This document shows positions 6,486 through 12,449 of a DNA stretch of 21,481 bases, piece by piece; the first letter of the stretch is position 1, and every line of letters starts with the position of its first letter. The stretch covers positions 1-21,481 of the forward strand of contig DAVZXP010000011.1 of NCBI GenBank assembly GCA_052298855.1, read 5' to 3'. The notes under the pieces are model-generated. The model saw only the letters and a list, made by a program, of their open reading frames with translations, searched no databases and had not been told where the DNA came from. The stretch comes from Fimenecus sp052298855 (lineage in GTDB: Bacteria; Bacillota; Clostridia; Oscillospirales; Acutalibacteraceae). The position numbers and the translations under genes were made by a program.

Positions 6486-7262
6486 ATGGTATTTTATTTC
6501 ACCGCAACGGGCAACAGCCTTTATGTTGCAAAGTGTATTGAAGAATATCCTGTCAGCATACCGCAGGTTATCAAAAATTCGTCAATCTATTCAGACAACC
6601 AAATCGGTATTATTTGCCCTGTTTATTGCGGCGAAATACCGAATACAGTAAAAGAGTTTTTGAAAGAATCGAAGTTTGATACAAAATATATGTATCTCAT
6701 TTTAACCTACGGCAACAGTGCAAGCGACTGCCCCGAGTTTACATATAACGAGTTTAAGGCTCTCGGTATCAACTTTGATTATATAGATACCGTTCACTGC
6801 GTTGATAATTACCTGCCTGTTTTTGATATGGCAGAAGAAAAGAAAATTGACAAAGATACAGATGTTCAAATTGCACATATAATCAAGAATATCAGACTAA
6901 TGAAAAAAGGTGTTCCAACTGCAACAGACGCAGACAGGAAACTCCACAAGCAAGTGGCAACGCTGAATAAAATCATTCCGTCATTTAATAACGGCAAGAT
7001 GATTAAAATAACCGATAAATGTATCGGCTGTAAGATATGCGAAAAGGTTTGCCCGACAGGCAATATAATTGTGCTGACGGATTACGCACAAAGGCGAAGC
7101 AAAAAATGCGAATACTGCCTTGCCTGCGTTCACGCTTGCCCTCAAAAGGCAATTATCATTAAGCACGAAAAAAACAAAAACGAGCGATACAGAAATGAAA
7201 ATGTATCACTCGATGAAATAATAAAATCAAATTTTCAGAATAGGAGAAAATGCTATGAATAA
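6486..7262 (+). CDS. EFR1-family flavodoxin-ferredoxin fusion
   Basis: A 258-residue two-domain electron carrier. The N-terminal flavodoxin-like half starts at once with FTATGNSLYVAKCI (FMN phosphate loop, residues 5-18) and has IGIICPVYCGEIPN and LTYGNSASD loops. The C-terminal part carries two [4Fe-4S] clusters: CIGCKICEKVCP (about residues 179-190) and CEYCLACVHACP (about 208-219). Such EFR1 proteins are common in anaerobic Firmicutes, with roles in low-potential electron transfer that are largely unassigned. It likely links ferredoxin-type electrons to the flavins and reductases encoded around it. Its end overlaps the start of the alcohol dehydrogenase by 8 nt, indicating tight co-expression. 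Confidence 0.93.
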   Translation: MVFYFTATGNSLYVAKCIEEYPVSIPQVIKNSSIYSDNQIGIICPVYCGEIPNTVKEFLKESKFDTKYMYLILTYGNSASDCPEFTYNEFKALGINFDYIDTVHCVDNYLPVFDMAEEKKIDKDTDVQIAHIIKNIRLMKKGVPTATDADRKLHKQVATLNKIIPSFNNGKMIKITDKCIGCKICEKVCPTGNIIVLTDYAQRRSKKCEYCLACVHACPQKAIIIKHEKNKNERYRNENVSLDEIIKSNFQNRRKCYE

Positions 7263-8424
7263 TTTTATTTTTGAAAATTCGTCAAAGGTATATTTCGGTG
7301 AAGGCTGTGTAAAAGAATATCTTTCAAGTATTCTTTCAGCTTACGGCGACACGGTTATGCTCTGCTACGGCGGTGGCTCGATTAAGAAAAGCGGCATTTA
7401 TGACGAGGTTATAACCGTACTCAAAAAAGAAAACAAGGCAGTTGTTGAGTTTAGCGGTATTCCGTCAAACCCTACCTACAGCAAGGTGCTTGAGGGCGTC
7501 AAACTTGCCAAAGAAAGCAACGCCGATTTGATTCTTGCAGTAGGCGGCGGAAGTGTTATGGACTGCTGTAAGGCAATTTCACTCGGTGCAAAATATGACG
7601 CCGACATTTGGGCTGACTTCTGGGCAAGACTGGGTGTGATTGATTTTGAACTGTTGCCGCTTGGTATTATCGTCACTGTTTCAGGCACGGGTAGTGAGTG
7701 TAACGGCGGTGCCGTAATCACAAACGAAGAACTTAAAATCAAAACAGGCAAAGATTATCCTCAGCTTAACGCAAAATTCGTTATGCTTGACCCGACATAT
7801 ACTTACAGCGTGCCTAAATTTCAAATGGTATCAGGTGCCTTTGATACGCTTTCACACATTATGGAAATCTATTTCAGCGAGCCGAATGAAAGCAATGTAT
7901 CGGACGATATATCCGAGGCTCTTATGAAAAATGTTATCACCAATTTGCGTGCCGCTATCAAAAATCCCGAGGACTACACAGCAAGAAGTAACCTGATGTG
8001 GGACGCAACAATGGCAGAAAACCGTATCATCAAACTTGGCAAAAAGACTGATTTTGAGTGCCACCAAATGGAGCACCAGCTCGGCGCATACACTAACTGC
8101 AATCACGGTGCAGGTCTTGCCGTTCTTCATCCTGTTTATTACAGACATATTTGCAAGGCAGGCGAAAAGAAATTTGCTCAGTTTGCAGTTAATGTTTGGG
8201 GCATTTCAAAAGACGGCAAAACAGACGAAGAGCTTGCAAAAGCAGGTGTTGAGGCTTTAGCAAATTTCATTAAGGAAATCGGTATGCCGACAACCTTCAA
8301 GGAACTTGGAATTGATGAAAATATCAACCTTAAAGAAATTGCAGACTCATGCGGCATTGTACCGGGTGCATACAAAAAGATGACACACGAAGAAATTCTT
8401 CAAATTTTTGAAGAATGCAAATAA
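7255..8424 (+). CDS. Iron-containing alcohol dehydrogenase (butanol dehydrogenase/YqhD-like)
   Basis: Group III metal-dependent alcohol dehydrogenase, 389 residues, which interconverts aldehydes and primary alcohols with NAD(P)H. Cofactor-binding loops CYGGGSIKKSG and AVGGGSVMDCCKAIS, and SGTGSECNGGAVI, are intact. Metal ligands lie in AFDTLSHIME (Asp and His), HQMEHQLG (His) and NHGAGLAVLHPVYYRH (His). The sequence style (FENSSKVYFGEG start, MWDATMAENRI) is that of butanol dehydrogenase/YqhD-type enzymes that reduce toxic or fermentative aldehydes. ATG at 7255 follows TAGGAG inside the end of the EFR1 gene. Followed by 59 bp with no clear terminator, then another aldo/keto reductase. The true substrate may be a xenobiotic or metabolic aldehyde. 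Confidence 0.95.
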   Translation: MNNFIFENSSKVYFGEGCVKEYLSSILSAYGDTVMLCYGGGSIKKSGIYDEVITVLKKENKAVVEFSGIPSNPTYSKVLEGVKLAKESNADLILAVGGGSVMDCCKAISLGAKYDADIWADFWARLGVIDFELLPLGIIVTVSGTGSECNGGAVITNEELKIKTGKDYPQLNAKFVMLDPTYTYSVPKFQMVSGAFDTLSHIMEIYFSEPNESNVSDDISEALMKNVITNLRAAIKNPEDYTARSNLMWDATMAENRIIKLGKKTDFECHQMEHQLGAYTNCNHGAGLAVLHPVYYRHICKAGEKKFAQFAVNVWGISKDGKTDEELAKAGVEALANFIKEIGMPTTFKELGIDENINLKEIADSCGIVPGAYKKMTHEEILQIFEECK

Positions 8425-8483
8425 CTATTTAATCTAAGCTAATTTTAGATATTAAATTTTCAAACAGAAAAGGAGTAATCAGT

Positions 8484-9329
8484 ATGAAATTTATAAAATT
8501 AAACAATGGCGTAGAAATGCCTATGCAGGGTATCGGAACATTTTTACTTTCACCCGACGAGGCAGAGGCATCTGCAACCTATGCACTCAAAAACGGTTGT
8601 CAGCTTATAGATACAGCAAACGCATATTGCAACGAAAAAGCAGTAGGCAGAGCAATGAAAAACGCAGGCATTGACCGTAAAAATATTTTTCTTGAGACAA
8701 AGCTTTGGCCGTCATTTTATGAGCAGGAGGATGCAGTAGACAAAACTCTTGAAAGACTTCAAACAGATTATATCGATTTGCTTTTAATTCATCAGCCTGC
8801 CGGAAACTACATTGCAGGATATAAGCAAATGGAAAAGGCATACAAGGAAGGCAAGGTTCGTGCAATCGGTCTTTCAAACTTTAACGAAAAGCAGATTTGC
8901 GAAATCCTAAATATCTGCGAGGTTAAGCCGTCCGTTCTTCAAACCGAGGTGCACCCGTATTATCAGGAAAAGGAACTTAAAAAATTCCTTTCTCACGAGG
9001 ATATTAAAATTCAGGCTTGGTATCCGCTGGGCCACGGCGATAATGCACTTCTCAATGAACCACTCTTTAAGAGCCTTGCGGAAAAATACGGTAAGTCGAC
9101 AGCTCAAATCATTCTTCGTTGGCATATTCAAGACGGAAATATTGTTATTCCGGGTTCAAAGAACAGCGACCATATCAAGGCTAATTTTGATATTTTTGAT
9201 TTTTCACTTACTGATGAAGAAATGGCAAAAATATCATTACTTGATAAGGGTGTAAGATATTATACTTCAACACCGGAAATGCTTAAAAAGTATGCCGAGA
9301 TGATACCGCCTGTTGACGAACAAAAATAA
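8484..9329 (+). CDS. Aldo/keto reductase (AKR5-like, 2,5-diketogluconate reductase type)
   Basis: NADPH-dependent carbonyl reductase, 281 residues, distinct from the longer AKR upstream. Start LNNGVEMPMQGIGTF is typical of the AKR1-5 branch. The catalytic residues are present: Asp43 and Tyr48 (LIDTANAYCN), Lys73 (LETKLW) and His103 (DLLLIHQP). GLSNFNEKQI, the QTEVHPYYQ motif and VIPGSKNSDHIKANFDIFDF with the following C-terminal loop complete the family signature. ATG at 8484 has AAAGGAG upstream. It shares the operon's direction, though the 59-bp gap before it may allow separate expression. Having two divergent AKRs plus an alcohol dehydrogenase suggests several carbonyl substrates or sequential reductions. 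Confidence 0.95.
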   Translation: MKFIKLNNGVEMPMQGIGTFLLSPDEAEASATYALKNGCQLIDTANAYCNEKAVGRAMKNAGIDRKNIFLETKLWPSFYEQEDAVDKTLERLQTDYIDLLLIHQPAGNYIAGYKQMEKAYKEGKVRAIGLSNFNEKQICEILNICEVKPSVLQTEVHPYYQEKELKKFLSHEDIKIQAWYPLGHGDNALLNEPLFKSLAEKYGKSTAQIILRWHIQDGNIVIPGSKNSDHIKANFDIFDFSLTDEEMAKISLLDKGVRYYTSTPEMLKKYAEMIPPVDEQK

Positions 9330-9352
9330 TTAAAATAAAGGAGATTAAGATT

Positions 9353-10000
9353 ATGAAAAAATTAACCTCAATTCTTTTGTCACTCGTGCTTGTATTTTCT
9401 TTCGCAGCTTGCTCTAATAATTCGAGCGACAATTCAAATACAACCCCAAGCACTTCACAAACGGCAGATGCTTCAAAATCTACCGATGAAAATACCCAAA
9501 ATTCTAATACAAGTTCAAAAATATTAGTTGTTTATTATTCTGCAACAGGTAGCACAAAAGCTGTTGCAGAAACTATAGCCGACACTTCCGGAGCAGATTT
9601 GTTTGAGATTACTCCCGTCGACCCTTACACAAGCGATGACCTTAACTGGACTGATGACAACAGCCGTGTAAGCGTTGAGCACAACGACGAAAGCAAGCGT
9701 GATGTACCACTTACAAAGACTACGCCTGATCATTGGGCAGATTATGATAAGGTATTTATCGGCTATCCGATTTGGTGGGGCATTGCTGCTTGGCCTGTAA
9801 ACAACTTTGTTAAGAGCAATGATTTCAGCGGCAAAACCGTTATTCCGTTTTGCACCTCATCTTCTTCGGGTTTAGGGCAAAGCGGTGACCTTTTAGCAGA
9901 TATGGCAGGCACTGGCAATTGGCAGGACGGCGAAAGGTTTTCTTCAGGTGCCTCATCAAGCAAGGTTGAATCTTGGGTAAACGGTCTTGACCTTAAATAG
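9353..10000 (+). CDS. Secreted flavodoxin lipoprotein
   Basis: A 215-residue protein with a lipoprotein signal peptide: MKKLTSILLS, then a hydrophobic core and lipobox FAAC with Cys20 as the lipidation site. Next is a Ser/Thr/Asn/Asp-rich tether (about residues 21-55). The rest is a flavodoxin_4-type domain: ILVVYYSATGSTKAVAETIA (FMN phosphate loop), FEITPVDPYT, VFIGYPIWWG (aromatic flavin contact) and PFCTSSSSGLGQS. It is therefore a flavin protein tethered to the outside of the cytoplasmic membrane rather than a cytosolic carrier. ATG at 9353 follows AAGGAG. Placed with cytosolic reductases and a membrane DUF4405 protein, it may receive electrons across the membrane; this is inference. Alternative: a fragment-like stress protein with no redox partner. 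Confidence 0.92.
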   Translation: MKKLTSILLSLVLVFSFAACSNNSSDNSNTTPSTSQTADASKSTDENTQNSNTSSKILVVYYSATGSTKAVAETIADTSGADLFEITPVDPYTSDDLNWTDDNSRVSVEHNDESKRDVPLTKTTPDHWADYDKVFIGYPIWWGIAAWPVNNFVKSNDFSGKTVIPFCTSSSSGLGQSGDLLADMAGTGNWQDGERFSSGASSSKVESWVNGLDLK

Positions 10001-10102
10001 AATTCACAAATTTACAGTTGTGCTTTTGGCGGTTACTGTTACGGTGATACCATTATGTCTTGGCTTTTCGGCGAACATTAAATTATTAAGAGAGGTAATA
10101 TT

Positions 10103-10552
10103 ATGAAAATTCTTTTTATTAACGGCAGTCCGAACAAAAACGGAAATACTGCTAATCTTGCCTCAATTCTTTTGAACGGCAAGGAATACGAAACACTTAA
10201 TTTAACTGACTTCACAATCGGCTCGTACGGTCAAACTTTACCTTATGACGGACTTGACAGAGTGATTGAAAAAATGAAAGAGGCTGACACAATCGTTATC
10301 GGTTCTCCGCTTTATTGGCACAATATTTGCGGCTCTGTTCGTAATGTTTTAGATCGTTTTTACGGCAAGGTTGACGAGAGCGAACTCTTAGGCAGAAAGC
10401 TTTATTTTGTATTCCAAGGTGCGGCACCCGAAAAGTGGATGCTTGACGCAGGCGAATACACGATGAAACGCTTTGCCTCTCTTTACGGTATGGAATATAT
10501 GGGAATAGCAACGAACAGCAAAGAGGCTGAAGACTTAAACAAAACCGTATGA
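10103..10552 (+). CDS. Short flavodoxin / NAD(P)H-dependent oxidoreductase family protein
   Basis: A 149-residue cytoplasmic flavodoxin-fold protein. FINGSPNKNGNTANLAS at the start is the FMN phosphate-binding loop, and IVIGSPLYWHNICGSVRNVLDRFYG (about residues 70-94) is the second flavin loop and following helix of this family. It lacks the Cys cluster of the first operon flavoprotein, so it should bind FMN only. It ends with TGA overlapping the ATG of the DUF4405 gene by 4 nt, indicating translational coupling and a likely partnership with that membrane protein. Start ATG at 10103 has AGAGAGG upstream. It is slightly short for the family (commonly 150-190 residues). It could be an electron donor or a quinone/FMN reductase. 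Confidence 0.88.
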   Translation: MKILFINGSPNKNGNTANLASILLNGKEYETLNLTDFTIGSYGQTLPYDGLDRVIEKMKEADTIVIGSPLYWHNICGSVRNVLDRFYGKVDESELLGRKLYFVFQGAAPEKWMLDAGEYTMKRFASLYGMEYMGIATNSKEAEDLNKTV

Positions 10553-11226
10553 ATTCAAAAACAAAATTAAAACTAAAGCCGATAATTGATATTTTAATGA
10601 CATTTGCTCTGCTTCTTTTGATGTCCTACGAGCTTTTAGGCTCAACTGCACACGAGGTAGTCGGCGTTGCTATGTTTGTGCTTTTTGTTGTTCATCACGC
10701 ACTCAATATAAATTGGGCAAAGCATTTAACAAAAGGCAGGCAAACACCTATAAGAATTTTTCAAAATATTCTTGTTTTGCTTGTGCTTATATCATTTGTC
10801 GGCTCAATCGTCAGCGGGGTAATTGTTTCAAGGCATCTGTTTGCATTTTTGAATATAAAATTAACCTATGCAGCGAACAGAATCCATATGCTTTCTGCAT
10901 ATTGGGGATTTATATTTATGTCGCTCCACCTCGGACTTCATTTCAATATGATTTTGCTAATGATAAAAAAGAAAAAGCAACTCTCACCAAAAGTGAAGAC
11001 TGCTTTCAAAATAATATTCATACTCATTTTTGCATACGGAATTTACGCATTATTCAAACGGGATATAGCATCTTACCTGTTCCTGAAAAATCAGTTTTTC
11101 CTCCTTGGCGATAACGAACACCTACTGCTTTATCTCTTTGACTATATGTCAATAATGTTTTCCTTTGCAACATTGAGCCACTTTGTTTTTTCAATATTAA
11201 AGTCGAATACAAAAAGCGGGTCTTAG
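10549..11226 (+). CDS. DUF4405 membrane protein (putative b-type heme protein)
   Basis: A 225-residue integral membrane protein with about six hydrophobic segments. The N-terminal part matches DUF4405: IDILMTFALLLLMSYELLG, HEVVGVAMFVLFVVHHALN, SGVIVSRHLFAF, then RIHMLSAYWGFIFMSLHLGLH. His pairs on separate helices (HE, HH, SRH, RIH, SLHLGLH) resemble heme ligation in cytochrome b561-like and nitrate-reductase gamma-type proteins, which is the reason to propose heme binding. The start overlaps the short flavodoxin stop (ATGA). Last gene of the cassette, followed by a strong bidirectional terminator. The role is inferred: moving electrons through the membrane, possibly to the flavodoxin lipoprotein or quinones. 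It could also be a non-redox membrane protein. Confidence 0.88.
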   Translation: MNSKTKLKLKPIIDILMTFALLLLMSYELLGSTAHEVVGVAMFVLFVVHHALNINWAKHLTKGRQTPIRIFQNILVLLVLISFVGSIVSGVIVSRHLFAFLNIKLTYAANRIHMLSAYWGFIFMSLHLGLHFNMILLMIKKKKQLSPKVKTAFKIIFILIFAYGIYALFKRDIASYLFLKNQFFLLGDNEHLLLYLFDYMSIMFSFATLSHFVFSILKSNTKSGS

Positions 11227-11247
11227 GGTGTCACTAACGAGAAAATT

Positions 11248-11269
11248 ACCGTTTGGATAACCAAATGGT
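11248..11269 (+). other. Small hairpin after the redox operon
   Basis: Arms accgtttgg (11248-11256) and ccaaatggt (11261-11269) pair with one G-T wobble around a 4-nt loop. No U-tract follows, so it may be a processing or stabilising stem rather than the terminator. Confidence 0.35.
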
Positions 11270-11312
11270 CTGCTCGCTAAGATTATGCATTGCAACTTGG
11301 CAAATAAAATTT

Positions 11313-11357
11313 AAGGCACAGCCTACGGAAATTTTCTCCGTAAGTTGTGCCTTTTTC
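11313..11357. terminator. Bidirectional terminator between DUF4405 and tnpV
   Basis: The arms aaggcaca (11313-11320) and tgtgcctt (11346-11353) are complementary, with a further tacgga/tccgta pairing inside. TTTTT follows on the plus strand and A/T-rich sequence on the other side. It sits between the converging redox operon and tnpV and can end both transcripts. Confidence 0.8.
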
Positions 11358-11729
11358 TCATTTATAAATCACTTGTTCATTAACGATTTCTGTTGCTCTG
11401 TTGCGAATATTATTCATCTTTTGCACCCACAACATCATATTTTCGGCTTTGAGTTTTTCCGTAACTTGTTCCTGCTCAGCAAGTGATTTTATTGTCTGTT
11501 CAAACAAATTCTCTGTCTGACGCTCAACATCGGCAAGGTAATTGTAAAGCTTACCCGATGTAAGAAGATTGTAATAAAGCACTCTATGACTTGATTTCAA
11601 ATAGCGTCTGTGCCTTATTGCCCACACACTGATTTGCCTTTGGTTTTCATCAAGTAGCGTAAGATTTGGCAAAAGATAATCGCCTTGTTGCGAATAACTA
11701 CCGCCTATATTTTCAAAATTTGTTTTCAT
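11358..11729 (-). CDS. tnpV: TnpV-like transposon-encoded protein
   Basis: A 123-residue protein of the TnpV family, named from Tn4451. Recognised by YSQQGDYLLPNLTL near the start, IRHRRYLKSSHRVLYYNLLTSGKLYNYLADVERQ in the middle, and LWVQKMNNIRNRATEIVNEQVIY at the end. The C-terminal half is a charged, helical, probably coiled-coil region. Its function in transposition is not established. ATG at 11729 has AAGGAGG upstream on the minus strand and a TATAAT box 30 bp further back. In the Tn4451 group tnpV and tnpW flank or accompany cargo and the recombinase gene, so its presence right of the redox cassette, with tnpW at the left, supports the cassette being element cargo. Confidence 0.9.
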   Translation of the reverse strand: MKTNFENIGGSYSQQGDYLLPNLTLLDENQRQISVWAIRHRRYLKSSHRVLYYNLLTSGKLYNYLADVERQTENLFEQTIKSLAEQEQVTEKLKAENMMLWVQKMNNIRNRATEIVNEQVIYK

Positions 11730-11758
11730 ATCGAAGCCTCCTTGTATTTGGTAATTTA

Positions 11759-11787
11759 ATTATACCGAATGCAAAATAAAATGACGA
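11759..11787 (-). promoter_or_regulatory. Promoter of tnpV
   Basis: On the minus strand TATAAT (11764-11759) is preceded by a 17-nt spacer and TCGTCA (11787-11782), four of six matches to the -35 consensus. It ends 30 nt before the tnpV ATG. Confidence 0.5.
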
Positions 11788-11808
11788 ATGTGCGAATTTC
11801 TGATACAG

Positions 11809-11840
11809 AAAAAGGCTCTGACCTTTTACAGTCAAAGCCT
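11809..11840 (-). terminator. Orphan terminator-like hairpin upstream of tnpV
   Basis: On the minus strand aggct-tt-gac pairs with gtc-ag-agcct (plus arms 11813-11822 and 11831-11840, two internal mismatches), followed by a T5 tract. No minus-strand gene now ends just to its right, which suggests that a gene which used it has been lost, or that it is an attenuator in the tnpV leader. Confidence 0.45.
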
Positions 11841-11909
11841 CATCTGCCATTGCAATGCCTTCGTTTTATTAAGGTTTATCATACTGCCTTATAAAACCTC
11901 AGCATTGCG

Positions 11910-12125
11910 ATGAGTATTTTTGAATATGACAAAGAAGAGGAAGAACGGAAACTGCGAAAAGCTGAGTACGAGGCCGGTGTTGAATCTGGCATTGCGGAAG
12001 GCAAACGACTTGCACAAAAAGAGGGTACGATTGCCCTTAGCAGACTTGGATTGCCTGTTGAACAAATTGCAATGGCACTGCAAGTAGATGTAGAACTTGC
12101 AAAACAATGGATTGGTGATAAATAG
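11910..12125 (+). pseudogene. Rpn-type PD-(D/E)XK nuclease/transposase, C-terminal remnant
   Basis: A 71-residue frame whose sequence resembles the C-terminal tail of Rpn (PD-(D/E)XK nuclease family transposase) proteins: a charged helix FEYDKEEEERKLRKAEYEAG, then the EGIAEGK-like stretch ESGIAEGKRLAQKEGT, then a small DNA-binding-like end LSRLGLPVEQIAMALQVD followed by AKQWIG. No catalytic domain precedes it. The frame is stopped at 11892 and has no convincing ribosome site at its ATG, so it is most likely the tail of a broken gene. Rpn genes are common scars of mobile DNA in this phylum. It marks the junction zone between element A and the chromosome. The tail might still be translated as a small protein. 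Confidence 0.6.
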
Positions 12126-12383
12126 CAAATAAAAAGTGACCGAGCTCTTTAGAGCGAGAGATGCTTCTTGTCCGAGGATCAATCTGACGAGAACAGTAGC
12201 GACCACCGTTCCGATACCTACGGAATCGAGCTGACCGGAGAAACGCCGAGGTTCGATTTTACGGACATCGAAACACCGAGTGTCATAATAAAAAGCCCGG
12301 CGATGGCATGGCTGTCAACAAACGAAAAGTCAATGAGAAAATTTCTTGTTAAGCACATTTACACTTGATGAAAATGAGAAAAT
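12126..12383 (+). other. Junction stretch with an unidentified open fragment (12153-12368)
   Basis: This stretch precedes the first chromosomal gene. One plus-strand frame is open from 12153 to the stop at 12366-12368 (about 71 codons) with protein-like composition: DQSDENSSDHRSDTYG, then ELTGETPRFDFTDIE, then SPAMAWLSTNEKSMRKFLV. It has no ATG start or ribosome site in place; a TTG at 12168 is weak. I do not recognise the family. It is probably the tail of a truncated gene whose front has been deleted, with the element boundary nearby. A tiny palindrome gctct...agagc occurs near 12136-12155. Confidence 0.4.
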
Positions 12384-12449
12384 ATGTTACCTTATTCAAA
12401 CGCAAGTTTAAGTAAACTAACAAAAGATAGCCATGGAGGAAAAAAGAGG

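Noticed and set aside
11889..12206. Minus-strand 105-codon frame over the Rpn remnant
   Set aside because: Composition is irregular, it is antisense to a recognisable family tail and has no start signals.
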